Notes: generated from the sequence alone by a model not told the origin. Counted from the stretch's first letter, positions 19,397 to 28,627 are shown. The stretch: DNA of 64,000 nucleotides from Kitasatospora cheerisanensis KCTC 2395 (GCF_000696185.1 NZ_KK853997.1:6128002-6192001); one strand, 5' to 3'. Numbers and translations are program-made.

Positions 19397-20812
19397 TCAG
19401 CGGGTGGCCGCCTGCTCGCCGACCTCGACCTTCGGGGCGGCAGCGGGCGCGGGCTGCGCCTCCGCGCGGGCCCGCAGGCCGAACCAGATCAGGGCCACCG
19501 CGAGCAGCGTGACGACCACGTCGACGGCCAGCGACAGCCGGATGCCGTCCAGCTGCACGGCGCGGGAGGCCGCGACGGCGCTGAGGATCGGGATGCCGAT
19601 GGTGGCGGCCACCTGCTGGCTGAGCGCGGCGAGGCCGGTGGCCAGGCCCTGCTCGGAGTCCGGCAGGCCGGAGGTCGCGGTCACGGTGTAGGCGACGATC
19701 GAGGTGACGTGGCCGAAGAAGCTGATGAACAGGGCGGGCAGCAGCACCGCCAGCATCACCCGGTCGGTGCCGAGCAGGATCAGCGGCGCGGTGGCGAGGC
19801 CCTGCACCGCCAGGCCGACGGTCAGCACGGTGCGGGTGCCGAAGCGGCCGATCGCCTTGCCCGCGATGACGCCGGCGGCGACGGCGGCGAGGCCGGGGAC
19901 GCCGAAGATCAGGCCGGTGGTCAGCGGCGCGTAGTGCAGCACGTCCTGCAGGTACAGCGTCATGAGGAAGATCAGCGCGCTCTCCATGGAGAACACGACG
20001 AGGCCGGCGAAGTTGCCCCACTTGACGGTCGGGCGCTTGAGGATGCGCACCGAGGCGAGCGGCGCGGGGGCGCGCAGCTCGATCACCCAGAAGACGCCGA
20101 GCAGCAGCACGCCGGCGGCGGCGATCAGGATGTTCTTGTCGATGATGCCGTAGGTGAAGGCGAGCAGGCCGGCCGTCACCGAGACGGCGCCGGGCACGTC
20201 GAGCCGGACCTTCTCGGGGGCGCGGCTGTCGGCGATCAGCCGGGGGGTCGCGATCAGGATGGCGACCGCCACCGGGACGTTGATCAGGAACGCCCAGCGC
20301 CAGCTGAGCAGGCCGACCAGGGTGCCGCCGACCAGCGCGCCGACGGTGAAGCCGCCGGAGAGCAGCGCGCCGTTCAGGCCGAGCACCCGCTCGCGCATGG
20401 CGCCCTCGGAGAACGAGGTGGTCAGCAGGGAGAGCGCCGCGGGGGCGGCCATCGCGGTCGACAGGCCCTGCAGGACGCGCGCGGTCAGCAGCAGGCTGCC
20501 GCTCTCCGCGATCCCGCCGAGCACCGAGGCCACGGTGAGCAGCGTGATGCCCGCGAGGAAGAGCCGGCGGCGGCCGAACAGGTCGGCGATCCGGCCGAAC
20601 AGCAGGGTGAAGCCGGCGGCCGGCAGCGCGTACGCCGATGCCACCCACGGCAGGTCGTCGGAGGATATCCCGACCCCGGAACCGATCTGGGGGAGTGCGA
20701 CGTTGAGGATCGAGAAGTCGACGGACAGCATGAACTGCGCGCCCAGCAGCACGAACAGGGTCAGTCTGAGCCGGGTGCTCATGCGGTTCCGAGAGTCGGG
20801 AAGCGTGGTCAT
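19397..20812 (-). CDS. MFS drug/metabolite exporter (DHA2-like, 12-14 helices)
   Basis: 471 residues from ATG 20812 (an ATG at 20782 is possible). The first helix carries the family motif SVDFSILNVALPQIG, the cytoplasmic loop between helices 2 and 3 reads GRIADLFGRRRLFLAG (motif A), and helix 5 has the antiporter-like GGFTVGALVGGTLVG followed by SWRWAFLINVPVA. These mark a proton-coupled DHA2-type exporter in the cytoplasmic membrane. The gene is divergent from an XRE/MmyB-type regulator with a 94-bp shared promoter region, a common arrangement for inducible exporters. Confidence 0.92.
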   Translation of the reverse strand: MTTLPDSRNRMSTRLRLTLFVLLGAQFMLSVDFSILNVALPQIGSGVGISSDDLPWVASAYALPAAGFTLLFGRIADLFGRRRLFLAGITLLTVASVLGGIAESGSLLLTARVLQGLSTAMAAPAALSLLTTSFSEGAMRERVLGLNGALLSGGFTVGALVGGTLVGLLSWRWAFLINVPVAVAILIATPRLIADSRAPEKVRLDVPGAVSVTAGLLAFTYGIIDKNILIAAAGVLLLGVFWVIELRAPAPLASVRILKRPTVKWGNFAGLVVFSMESALIFLMTLYLQDVLHYAPLTTGLIFGVPGLAAVAAGVIAGKAIGRFGTRTVLTVGLAVQGLATAPLILLGTDRVMLAVLLPALFISFFGHVTSIVAYTVTATSGLPDSEQGLATGLAALSQQVAATIGIPILSAVAASRAVQLDGIRLSLAVDVVVTLLAVALIWFGLRARAEAQPAPAAAPKVEVGEQAATR

Positions 20813-20906
20813 GCGAGCAAGGGTGGGAGATCGCCCGCCGGGTAGCCAGACACCTGTCGTTCGTCTCACCGCGAAGGCTACGCTTGGCAGTGGGACTTTC
20901 AGCATA

Positions 20907-21767
20907 ATGAGCCTCATGGATGAGCTCGGGAAATTCCTCAAGTCCCGTCGGGCCAGGCTCAATCCGGCGGATGCCGGACTCGGATTCTACGGAGAGCGCC
21001 GGAGGGTGCCCGGCCTGCGCAGGGAGGAGCTCGCCCAGCTGGCCGGCGTCAGCGTGTCCTACTACGCCCGGCTGGAACAGGGGTTGGGCCAGAACGTCTC
21101 CGACGCCGTCCTCGATTCGCTGGCCCGGGCGCTGCGGCTGGACGACACCGAGCACGCCCACCTGGTCGCCCTGGCCCGCCCGAACCGGTCCGCGCCGGGC
21201 GGCCGGGCCCGCCGGACGGTCCGTCAACTCCCGGCCGGCTTACAGCGGTTGATGGCGATGATGGGCGACGTGCCGGTGATGGCGATGTCGCCGACCTCGG
21301 ACGTGCTGGCCTGGAACCCGCTGGCGCGCGCGGTGTTCGGGCAGCAGCACTGGGACGGCCTGCCGAACATGACCCGGATGATCTTCCTCGACCCGCCGAC
21401 CCGGGCGCTGTTCGTCAACTGGGAGGTCAAGGCCCGCTCGGTGGTCTCGAACCTGCGGATGGTCGCGGCGCGCTTCCCCTCGGACGGCCGGGTGCGCGCC
21501 CTGGTCGGCGAACTCCTCGCCGACAGCGGCGAGTTCGCCGCGCTGTGGGAGGACCACTCGGTGGCCAACTGCGACTCCTTCACCAACGTGCTGGACCACC
21601 CGCAGGTCGGCGGCCTGACGCTGTACCAGGAGGTGCTGCGGACCGAGGAGCCGGAACTCATGCTGGTGGTCTTCACCGTGGAGCCGGACTCCCCGTCCGC
21701 GACGGCGCTGCGCCTGCTCGGCGCACTCGCCGAAGAGCGCGAGGACCGGCGGGTGGCCGTCTCCTGA
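20907..21767 (+). CDS. Helix-turn-helix regulator with MmyB-like ligand domain
   Basis: 286 residues from ATG 20907 (ATG 20916 is in frame). The N-terminal XRE domain reads LGKFLKSRRARLNPADAGL, VPGLRREELAQLAGVSVSYY, ARLEQG. The rest is an MmyB-like PAS-type ligand-binding domain with ARAVFG, NMTRMIFLDPPTRALFVNWE and the C-terminal LTLYQEVLRTEEPELMLVVF. Such regulators control a neighbouring divergent transporter or oxidoreductase gene. Here the partner is the MFS exporter. No clear ribosome site is seen, so the transcript may be leaderless. A second member of this family is at 58807-59676. Confidence 0.9.
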   Translation: MSLMDELGKFLKSRRARLNPADAGLGFYGERRRVPGLRREELAQLAGVSVSYYARLEQGLGQNVSDAVLDSLARALRLDDTEHAHLVALARPNRSAPGGRARRTVRQLPAGLQRLMAMMGDVPVMAMSPTSDVLAWNPLARAVFGQQHWDGLPNMTRMIFLDPPTRALFVNWEVKARSVVSNLRMVAARFPSDGRVRALVGELLADSGEFAALWEDHSVANCDSFTNVLDHPQVGGLTLYQEVLRTEEPELMLVVFTVEPDSPSATALRLLGALAEEREDRRVAVS

Positions 21768-21785
21768 ACGGGAGTTGACGCGCAC

Positions 21786-22379
21786 TCAGACCGGACGCGC
21801 CACCGCGTCGACGGCCGCGGCGGCGGTGGCCCGCAGTGCGGCGGCGTCCGCGCCGGCGCGGGAGCGCAGGTTCACGCCGTGCGCCAGCAGGGCCAGGATC
21901 TCGGCGGCCGTCTCCGGGTCGGCGCCGTCGGCGAGTTGGCGCTGCCGCTGGGCGGAGACGAGGGCGGCGTGCAGCGCGGAGCGCAGCCGCCGGTGCTGCC
22001 GGTCGAGGACGGCCCGCACCTCGGGGTCGCCGTTCTCGCCGCCCGCGTGGGCGTTGGAGACCATGCAGCCCCAGCGGGCGAACTCGCCGGTGCAGCGGGT
22101 CTCGACCAGCCGCTCGAAGAACGCGTGGACGGCGGGCAGGCCGCGCCCGTCCTCCTCCAGCGGGCCGAGCAGGGTCCGCGAGCGGTCCCGGGCGTAGCGG
22201 TCGAGGGCGGCGCGGTAGAGCTGCTGCTTGCCGCCGAAGGTCGCGTACAGGCTGGAGCGGTTGAGGCCGGTGGCGTCGACGATGTCCTGGATCCCGGTGG
22301 CGGCGGCGCCCTGCCGCCAGAACACCCGCATCGCCAGGTCGAGCGCCGTGTCCGGATCGAAGTGCTTGACGTCCGCCAT
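21786..22379 (-). CDS. TetR/AcrR-family regulator of the peroxiredoxin gene
   Basis: 197 residues from ATG 22379. The helix-turn-helix is LDLAMRVFWRQGAAATGIQDIVDATGLNRSSLYATFGGKQQLYRAA (written here as family segments: GIQDIVDATGLNRSSLY, ATFGGKQQLY). The C-terminal domain (ARWGCMVSNAHAGGENGD, CTGEFARWGC) contains cysteines in a position often seen in thiol-sensing family members. It converges closely on the MmyB-type gene and diverges from the peroxiredoxin gene. Two copies of an inverted repeat in the intervening 125 bp suggest autoregulation together with control of the peroxiredoxin. Confidence 0.9.
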   Translation of the reverse strand: MADVKHFDPDTALDLAMRVFWRQGAAATGIQDIVDATGLNRSSLYATFGGKQQLYRAALDRYARDRSRTLLGPLEEDGRGLPAVHAFFERLVETRCTGEFARWGCMVSNAHAGGENGDPEVRAVLDRQHRRLRSALHAALVSAQRQRQLADGADPETAAEILALLAHGVNLRSRAGADAAALRATAAAAVDAVARPV

Positions 22380-22398
22380 GGTCCACCGTCCCGTTCCT

Positions 22399-22411
22399 GA
22401 ACCGATGGTTC
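22399..22411 (-). promoter_or_regulatory. Operator 1 in the TetR/peroxiredoxin gap
   Basis: GAACCGATGGTTC, a 5-bp inverted repeat with 3-base spacer. On the minus strand it sits in TATCTTGGAACCATCGGTTC, which closely matches the second site. It is 20 bp upstream of the TetR start. Confidence 0.6.
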
Positions 22412-22461
22412 CAAGATATCCGGCGCCGCCCTTGACCGGGGGGCCGCGCCGGCCAGTATCT

Positions 22462-22477
22462 TGGAACAACCGTTCCA
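22462..22477 (+). promoter_or_regulatory. Operator 2 in the TetR/peroxiredoxin gap
   Basis: TGGAACAACCGTTCCA, a perfect 6-bp inverted repeat with 4-base spacer, preceded by TATCT as in operator 1. It overlaps the likely peroxiredoxin promoter (TTGACC at 22432, TATCTT at 22457). Confidence 0.65.
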
Positions 22478-22504
22478 GGATAGCCGCGAGAGGGGAACAG
22501 CACC

Positions 22505-23152
22505 GTGAGCGTCAACGCCGAACTGCGCGCCTTCTTCGAGAGCCGTCAGAAGCAACTCCCCGCCGAAGTGCGGGAGGTGATGCAGCGGGCGACCCGCGAC
22601 CTGGCCGCCTCCGGCCGGGCGGAGCGGGCGCTCGCGGTCGGCGCGAAAGCGCCCTCCTTCACCCTCCCGTCGGCCACCGGTCGCAGCGTCACGCTGGCCG
22701 AACTGCTCGCCGACGGCCCGGTGGTGCTGACCTTCTACCGCGGCGCCTGGTGCCCGTACTGCAACATCGCGCTGCGCTCGCTGCAGCAGCACCACGACGC
22801 CGTCGCGGCCCGCGGCGCCCGGCTCGTCGCCGTCACCCCGCAGGTCCCGGACGAGTCGCTGACCCAGGCCGAGAAGAACGGGCTGGCCTTCGAGGTGCTG
22901 AGCGACCTCGGCTGCGAGACCGCCGCGCGCTACGGCCTCGCCTTCGACCTGCCGGAGGACCTCGCCGCCGCCTACACCCGGGCCGGCATCGACCTGGAGC
23001 GCTCCAACGCGGGCCACCCGCGCACCCTGCCGATGCCCGCCACCTATGTCGTCGACCGGGCGGGCACCGTCCGCTGGGCGTTCGTCGACGCCGACTACAC
23101 CGCCCGCGCCGAGCCGGCCGACATCCTGGCCGCGCTCGACGCGCTGAACTGA
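22505..23152 (+). CDS. Peroxiredoxin-like protein (AhpC/TSA family)
   Basis: 215 residues from GTG 22505 after GAGGGG. The active-site context is FYRGAWCPYCNIALRSLQ, with the peroxidatic Cys in WCPYC, and the N-terminal APSFTLPSATGRSVTLAELL is the usual start of the fold. The protein reduces peroxides using a thiol partner in the cytoplasm. The N-terminal helix (LRAFFESRQKQLPAEVREVM) is typical of the peroxiredoxin-like subgroup. Regulated by the divergent TetR protein through two operators. The 250 bp after it hold no gene that I can see. Confidence 0.92.
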   Translation: MSVNAELRAFFESRQKQLPAEVREVMQRATRDLAASGRAERALAVGAKAPSFTLPSATGRSVTLAELLADGPVVLTFYRGAWCPYCNIALRSLQQHHDAVAARGARLVAVTPQVPDESLTQAEKNGLAFEVLSDLGCETAARYGLAFDLPEDLAAAYTRAGIDLERSNAGHPRTLPMPATYVVDRAGTVRWAFVDADYTARAEPADILAALDALN

Positions 23153-23404
23153 CGGAACGTCCGATCGACCACGTTCTACCCGCGTTGACCGAGGGGTGCG
23201 GGCCGCCCGCTCCCCGGTGTGCGGGCACCCGGCCGGGAACTCCGGCCGGGCGCCCGCGGCGGGGCCAGGCGACGCGGCCCGGCGGGGCGATTCCGGGGTG
23301 CGGAAAACCGGCGCCGGGGATTCCGGTCGTGCCCGGACGGTGTCCGGCGCGGCCGGGAAAACCGGTGCGCATTGTGCGCGTGTTCGAGCGGATTCGCGGA
23401 GTGA

Positions 23405-24175
23405 CTACCGGGCCCCGGCCCCGGCCCGGGTCAGGCGTCTGCGTCTCGCGCCGTCCAGTTCCGGGAGCGCCAGCAGGATCGGCAGGTCGAGCTGGGTCAC
23501 CTCGCGCAGCTGCACGTCCGTGCTGTACGCGCGGCCGCCCCGGGTCCGCACCGCCCAGCCCGAGCCGACCAGCCGGGGCGGGCGGATCTGGTGCCGCAGC
23601 GAGGCGTCGTCCACGGCCACGGCGGCGGCCCGGATGAACCACAGGCCGTCCGGGACGTGCAGGTGGAACGGGCGGGCCTCGTCCAGGATGTCGCAGGCCT
23701 GCGGATAGCCCTCCATGATCGGCGTGTTGAACGCGCCCACGTACACCCGGACCGGGCCGACCTCGGACGGGAAGTAGAGCTGCCCGGTCACCGAGGACAG
23801 GCCGTGGCCGGTCCGGGCGGCCGGCGGGACGAGCGGCGGCAGGTCGTCCTCCTGGGCCAGCGAGCGGTAGCGGGTCGGCGAGACCCCGACGCTGCGGGTG
23901 AAGCGGCTGGTGAAGGTGCCCAGGCTGTTGTAGCCCACCCGGTAGGTGATGTCGGTGACGCTGTCCGGGGTTTCCAGCAAATGCCGCTTGGCCATGAAGA
24001 TCCGAATCGCAGTGAGGAACCGCCCGGGCGAGGTCCCGGTCAGCTGATTGAACATCCTGGAGTAATGGAATTTGCTGTAGGAGGCATCTTCCGCCAGTTG
24101 TTCCAGCGAAATCGGATCCGCGTGGTACCGCCACATCGTGTCAATACTCTGCTCTATTGCCGCCGCAATCGACAT
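23405..24175 (-). CDS. AraC-family regulator with N-terminal DNA-binding domain
   Basis: 256 residues from ATG 24175 with GAGGG 8 bp upstream. The two helix-turn-helix units are at the N-terminus (ISLEQLAEDASYSKFHYSRM, then VTDITYRVGYNSLGTFTSRF, TRSVGVSPTRYRSL), reversed from classical AraC order. The C-terminal ~150 residues (PVRVYVGAFNTPIMEGYP, VPDGLWFIRAAAVAVDD) are an effector domain shared with the paralogue at 28628-29407. The divergent genes from 24590 are its likely targets. Ligand unknown. Confidence 0.9.
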   Translation of the reverse strand: MSIAAAIEQSIDTMWRYHADPISLEQLAEDASYSKFHYSRMFNQLTGTSPGRFLTAIRIFMAKRHLLETPDSVTDITYRVGYNSLGTFTSRFTRSVGVSPTRYRSLAQEDDLPPLVPPAARTGHGLSSVTGQLYFPSEVGPVRVYVGAFNTPIMEGYPQACDILDEARPFHLHVPDGLWFIRAAAVAVDDASLRHQIRPPRLVGSGWAVRTRGGRAYSTDVQLREVTQLDLPILLALPELDGARRRRLTRAGAGAR

Positions 24176-24589
24176 TCGGATATCCCTCACCTGGGCTCGT
24201 TGGTGTCCGGTCGCCTTGCCTTGGATCGGTGGTCCCGTTCGGATCTTTCGCGGAGTCCCGGTCCGGCCCGCCCCGGCGCGGGGGCGGGCGGCCCGGCGGC
24301 TCCCTATCTGGCGTGATGCTCCCGTGCCCGCCGGGACCCGACCGGGCGGCACGCCTCGGCCGGGGTTCGGCGCAGACACATCGTTTTGCCAAAGGGAGAC
24401 TCTCGCACCTTCTGGATTGCGGTTTGGGCCGAGTATCGGAAATCAGCCACCGGCGGTGGCGGTCGTACGTCCCTGAACGGTCGGCGGCGGGGTCGGGCGG
24501 CACGCATGGAGAAGCCCGCCCCGGGGCCGCCCCGGAAAATGAACGCGGGATCGGATTGAACGCGCTTCACCGGGGAAGGGAATGCCAAC
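24176..24589. other. Divergent intergenic region, no gene seen
   Basis: 414 bp between the AraC-family gene and the mycothiol-type gene. It is less GC-rich than its surroundings near 24380-24440 (TTTTGCCAAAGGG, TTGCGG, GAGTATCGG), where promoters for both directions probably lie. I could not fix a -35/-10 pair with confidence and see no coding potential. Confidence 0.4.
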
Positions 24590-25387
24590 ATGGCCGCAAT
24601 GCAGGACGTCTGTGTCGACCTGGCGACGGAAGGAACCGCACTCGCCCGGCTGGTGGCCGGCCTGTCGCCCGGCGAGTGGCGCGCGCCGACCCCGGCTCCG
24701 GGCTGGACGGTCCGGCACCAGGTCGCGCACCTCGCGCAGGTGAGCCGCCTGATCGACCTCGGGGTGCGCGACCCGGCCGCCTTCGAGGCCGCCACCGCGC
24801 CCGTCCGGGAGGACTTCGAGGCCGGCATGGCGGCCGGCCTCGCCGACCGCCTCGCCGAGCCCGTCCCCGAACTGCTCCGGCACTGGGACGAGTGGCGCGC
24901 CGCCGCCGGGAAGGGCCTCGCCGCCACGCCCCGGCGCGACCCGGTGCCCTGGCTGGCCGGGCCGCTGCCCGCCGGCGTGCTCGCCGCCGTCGGGCTGATG
25001 GAGCTCTTCGCGCACGGCCAGGACGTCCACGAGGCGCTGGGCGCCCCGTACGCCTTCACCGACCGGATCGGGCACATCGCCTTCCTCGGTACCCGGACCA
25101 GGGACCTCGCCTACCGGGCCCGCGGCCTGCGGCCGCCCGCCGAGCCGTTCCGGTTCGAGCTGACCGCCCCGTCCGGCACCGTCTGGACGTTCGGCCCGGA
25201 CGACGCCGAACAGCGCATCTCCGGCCCCGCCGCCGACTTCTGCCTGCTCGTCACCCGCCGCCGGCACCGCGACGACCTCGCGCTGACCGCCGCCGGCGCC
25301 GCCGCCGACCACTGGCTGGACATCGCGCAGACCTACCTCGGCACCCCCGGCGCCGGGCCCCGCCGGATTGGGCAATCTCGCGTATAG
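24590..25387 (+). CDS. TIGR03084-type metal-binding protein (mycothiol-dependent DinB fold)
   Basis: 265 residues from ATG 24590. It has a DinB-like four-helix bundle: the first helix carries TPAPGWTVRHQVAHLAQ with a metal-binding His, and helix 4 carries MELFAHGQDVHEAL with the His-x3-His/Glu pattern that binds a divalent metal. A C-terminal domain (SGTVWTFGPDDAEQRISGP, LLVTRRRHRDDLAL) completes the family. Members resemble mycothiol-dependent maleylpyruvate isomerases and are thought to be thiol S-transferases; substrate unknown. First gene of a group that continues with an ABC1 kinase and an epimerase. Confidence 0.85.
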   Translation: MAAMQDVCVDLATEGTALARLVAGLSPGEWRAPTPAPGWTVRHQVAHLAQVSRLIDLGVRDPAAFEAATAPVREDFEAGMAAGLADRLAEPVPELLRHWDEWRAAAGKGLAATPRRDPVPWLAGPLPAGVLAAVGLMELFAHGQDVHEALGAPYAFTDRIGHIAFLGTRTRDLAYRARGLRPPAEPFRFELTAPSGTVWTFGPDDAEQRISGPAADFCLLVTRRRHRDDLALTAAGAAADHWLDIAQTYLGTPGAGPRRIGQSRV

Positions 25388-25464
25388 AGAGCCCGGTCGG
25401 CGGCCTGGTTTCCTCGCAGTCGGGCCGGTCCGGCCCACCCCGCCACGAGGGACCTGGAGGTACC

Positions 25465-26760
25465 GTGCCGGAACGACGGACACATGGGTGGCTGCTGCTC
25501 GGACGGGCCTGCGCCACCGCGTCGATCATCACCGGGCACCTGATCGCCGCCCTGCCGCAGCTGCTCACCCGCGGCGGCCGGGCCCGGCTGGCCGACCGGG
25601 CGCCGCGGCTGCTGACCGCGCTCGGCCCGTTCTTCGTCAAGGCCGGGCAGCTGGTCAGCACCCGCCGCGACCTGCTCCCCGAGCGCTGGTGCGACGCGCT
25701 CGCCGAACTCGCCGACGAGGTGCGGCCGCCGCGCCGCGCCGCGGTGGCCCGCACCCTCGCCGCCGCCGGACTCGCCGACGCCTTCGCCGAGTTCGAGTGG
25801 GAGCCGGTGGCGTGCGGCAGCATCGCCAGCGTCCACCGGGCCCGGCTCGCCGACGGCACCGAGGTCGCCGTCAAGGTGCAGCGCGACGGCATCCGGCCGG
25901 TGCTGGAGGCCGACCTGCGGCTCGCGCTGCTCGGCGCCCGGGTCGGCCGGATCCTGCCCGGCATGCGCGACCTGCCCGCCGAGGAGATGATCGGCCAGCT
26001 CGGCTCCGCCGTCCTGCACCAGCTCGACTTCGCCGCCGAGCGCGACTCCCTGCTGCTGCTGCGCGCCAACCTCGGCGCCCACACCGACCTGCGGATCCCG
26101 GCCCCGGTCGAGGAGTTCTGCCGGCCCGGCGTGCTCACCATGGAGTTCGTCCCCGACCTCGGCCGCTTCCGCCCGCTCGGCATGACCCTGGAGCGCCGCC
26201 AGGAGGTGGTCCGCGACGTGCTGCGGGCCGTCTACCGGATGCTGTTCGTCGACGGCCTGGTCCACTGCGACCTGCACCCCGGCAACCTGTGCCTGGACGC
26301 CGACGGCCGGGTGGTGGTGCTGGACGCCGGGTTCGTGGTGCGGCTGCCCGACCCGGTCCGGCGCTCCTTCGCCGGGTTCTTCCTCAACATGGCGCAGGGC
26401 AACGGCCCCAAGTGCGCCGACATCGTGCTGGAGAGCGCGGCCCGGCTGCCCGAGGGCCTGGACCGGGAGGGCTTCCGGGCCGCCGTGACGGAACTGGTCG
26501 ACGAGGCCTTCGGGGCGCTCTCCAAGGACTTCGAGCTCGGCGCGTTCGCCCCCCGCCTGTTCAAGCTCCAGCGCGACTTCGGGGTGTTCGCCGCCGCCGA
26601 GTTCGCGTTCCCGCTGCTGTCGCTGCTGGTGCTGGAAGGGATGATCAAGGAGTTCGACTCCGAGGTCGACTTCCAGGCCGAGGCCGTCCCGGTGCTGATG
26701 GCCTCGTTCGCCAAGGACGTCCAGGTGGACGCCGCGGCCGCCCCGCGGGGCCGGGCGTGA
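25465..26760 (+). CDS. ABC1/UbiB-family atypical kinase (AarF domain)
   Basis: 431 residues from GTG 25465, GGAGG 4 bp upstream. The KxGQ motif that marks this family appears as PFFVKAGQLVSTRRDLLP. The nucleotide loop is ACGSIASVHRARLADGTEVA with the invariant Lys in VAVKVQ, and the catalytic loop is VHCDLHPGNLCLDADG followed by VLDAGFV (DxG). Bacterial members influence quinone or isoprenoid-lipid metabolism. Unlike many UbiB proteins there is no clear C-terminal transmembrane pair; the N-terminal stretch (ATASIITGHLIAALPQLL) could contact the membrane. The stop overlaps the GTG start of the epimerase gene by 4 bp. Confidence 0.92.
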   Translation: MPERRTHGWLLLGRACATASIITGHLIAALPQLLTRGGRARLADRAPRLLTALGPFFVKAGQLVSTRRDLLPERWCDALAELADEVRPPRRAAVARTLAAAGLADAFAEFEWEPVACGSIASVHRARLADGTEVAVKVQRDGIRPVLEADLRLALLGARVGRILPGMRDLPAEEMIGQLGSAVLHQLDFAAERDSLLLLRANLGAHTDLRIPAPVEEFCRPGVLTMEFVPDLGRFRPLGMTLERRQEVVRDVLRAVYRMLFVDGLVHCDLHPGNLCLDADGRVVVLDAGFVVRLPDPVRRSFAGFFLNMAQGNGPKCADIVLESAARLPEGLDREGFRAAVTELVDEAFGALSKDFELGAFAPRLFKLQRDFGVFAAAEFAFPLLSLLVLEGMIKEFDSEVDFQAEAVPVLMASFAKDVQVDAAAAPRGRA

Positions 26761-27804
26761 ACGCCGGCCCGCTGGTCGCGGTGACCGGCGGCACCGGCTT
26801 CCTCGGCTCGCACACCGTCGCCGCGCTCGCCGCCGCCGGCGCCCGGGTGCGGCTGCTGGTCCGCGACCCCGCCCGGGTCGCCCCGCGCTCGGCCCGCTCG
26901 GCGCCGACCCGGACGCCGTGCGCACCGTCGTCGGCGACGTCACCGACCCGGACGCGGCCCGCCGGGTCTGCGCGGGCGCGGACGCGGTCGTCCACCTCGC
27001 CTCCGTGTACTCCTTCGACCGGCGGCGCCGCGCGGACATCGCCCGCACCAACGTGCGCGGCACCGAGACGCTGCTGCGGGCCGCCGTCGACTCCGGCGCC
27101 GGCGCGGTGCTGCACGTGTCCACCATCGGCGCGCTGATCCCCAGCGCCGAACCGCAGCTGCACCCGGGCAGCGCCGTGGGCCGGCCGGCCGAGCCGTACC
27201 TGGCCAGCAAGGCCGAGTGCGAGCGGATCGCCCGCCGCCACCGCGCGGAGGGCGCGCCGGTCCGGATCGCCTACCCGCCCGCCCTGCTCGGCCCGCACGA
27301 CCCCGGGCTCGGCGACCAGACCGGCCGGCTCCGCGACACCCTGCGCGGCCTGATGCCGCTCTGGCCCACCGGCGGCTTCCCGCTCGGCGACGTCCGCGAC
27401 ACCGCCGCCGTGCTGGCCCGGCTCGCCGCCGCGCCGGCCCCCGGCACCCCGGACCGGGTCTTCACCCCCAGCCGCTACCTCGGCACCGCCGACTACCTGG
27501 CGGCCCTGCGCGCCGCCACCGGCCGCGCGCTGCCCGCCGCCCGGCTCCCCGGCCGGGCGATGCTCCCCGCGGCCCGGCTGGCCGACCTGCTGCAGCGCTG
27601 GTGGCCCTGGCACATCCCGGCGGAGTACGGCGCGGCCTACACCTGCGTCCACGCCGTGCCCGTCGCCCCGGACGCCGGCGGCGGCCCGGGCCCGCGCCCC
27701 GGCCGGTCGAGGAGACGATGGCCGAAACCGTCCACTGGCTTTACCGGGCCGGTTTCCTGACGTACCGTCAGGCCGGCGCCGCGGCCGAACGGACCGGATC
27801 GTGA
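26757..27804 (+). pseudogene. NAD-dependent epimerase/dehydratase, two one-base frameshifts
   Basis: The start GTG 26757 overlaps the kinase stop (GTGA). Frame 1 gives the Rossmann start GPLVAVTGGTGFLGSHTVAA and RLLVRDPARVAP. Near 26885-26900 it moves to a second frame: DPDAVRTVVGDVTDPDA, ADAVVHLASVYSFD, EPYLASKAECERIARRH (YxxxK is altered to YLASK) and PVRIAYPPALLGPHDPG. Near 27700-27712 it moves to a third frame ending PVEETMAETVHWLYRAGFLT. Both shifts equal one lost base within G/C runs. All segments are well conserved, so this is probably one intact extended-SDR gene of about 349 residues with sequence errors. It may act with the ABC1 kinase. Confidence 0.75.
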
Positions 27805-27845
27805 CGGCGGCACCGCACCGCACCCCCCACCCCGAGGAGACCCCC

Positions 27846-28547
27846 GTGACAGCGGCACCGACCCCGCACGACCCGACCGAGCAGCTCGCGGCCTACCGGC
27901 GCAGCCGGGAGGCGATAGCGGCCCTGGCCGCCGCCCTGCCGGACCCGGCCGCCGTCGAGGTGCCCGCCTGCCCGGACTGGACCGTGCGGGACCTGATCGG
28001 CCACCTGGTGCACATCAACGAGTCGTTCGTCGCCCTGGAGGACAGCCAGATCGACCTGGCCCCGGCGGCCGGCCTCGGCACCGAGGAACTGCTCGCCCGC
28101 TGGGCCGAGTTGGACGCGGAACTGCCCGCGGCGCTGGAGCGCAGCCCGGAGCTGCGCCGGCGGATCCTGCTGCTCGACGTGTTCTCGCACGAACTCGACC
28201 TGCGGCTGCGGCTGGACGCCCCCGTCGAGCCGACCGCGCACCCGGCCTTCGACGGCTCGCTGGACCTGTCCACGATGGGCTTCGGCCTGGCCGTGCACGG
28301 CGGCGGGCTGCCCGCGCTGCGGATCGAGACCCCCGAGCGGTCCTGGGTGGTCGGCGAGGGTGACCCCGCGGCGACCGTCCGCGGCTCCGCGGTGGACGTG
28401 TTCCGGTCGCTGACCGGCCGCCGCACCCGGCCGCAGATCGAGGGCCTGGAGTGGACCGGGGAGCCGGCCGGGAAGTGGGCGGACGCCTTCGCCTGGGGGC
28501 CGTTCACGCCGCCCGCGGCCGAGGTGGAGCCGCTCGCCGGACGCTGA
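27846..28547 (+). CDS. Maleylpyruvate isomerase family mycothiol-dependent enzyme
   Basis: 233 residues from GTG 27846; GAGGAG lies 6 bp upstream, which favours it over GTG 27801. The DinB-like fold is shown by VPACPDWTVRDLIGHLVHIN (metal His in GHLVH) and LLLDVFSHELDLRLRL with the second His. The C-terminal sterol-carrier-like domain reads ALRIETPERSWVVGEGDP, TVRGSAVDVFRSLTGRR, as in mycothiol-dependent maleylpyruvate isomerases. It probably catalyses a mycothiol-assisted isomerisation or transfer. It lies 41 bp after the epimerase and ends with a strong hairpin, so it closes the operon begun at 24590 or 25465. Confidence 0.88.
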   Translation: MTAAPTPHDPTEQLAAYRRSREAIAALAAALPDPAAVEVPACPDWTVRDLIGHLVHINESFVALEDSQIDLAPAAGLGTEELLARWAELDAELPAALERSPELRRRILLLDVFSHELDLRLRLDAPVEPTAHPAFDGSLDLSTMGFGLAVHGGGLPALRIETPERSWVVGEGDPAATVRGSAVDVFRSLTGRRTRPQIEGLEWTGEPAGKWADAFAWGPFTPPAAEVEPLAGR

Positions 28548-28569
28548 GCGGGCGCGGCGACGGCGAGAA

Positions 28570-28615
28570 CGGCGAAGGGGCGGGACCGCGGCTCAGCGGT
28601 CCCGCCCCTTCGCCG
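28570..28615. terminator. 20-bp hairpin between convergent genes
   Basis: 28570-28589 pairs with 28596-28615 around loop GGCTCA. It lies between the mycothiol-type enzyme stop and the convergent AraC-family stop. Confidence 0.8.
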
Positions 28616-28627
28616 TGCGGCGGCCCC

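Noticed and set aside
18383..20845. A long plus-strand frame across the hydrolase and MFS genes
   Set aside because: Composition bias without domains; both minus-strand genes have full family motifs.
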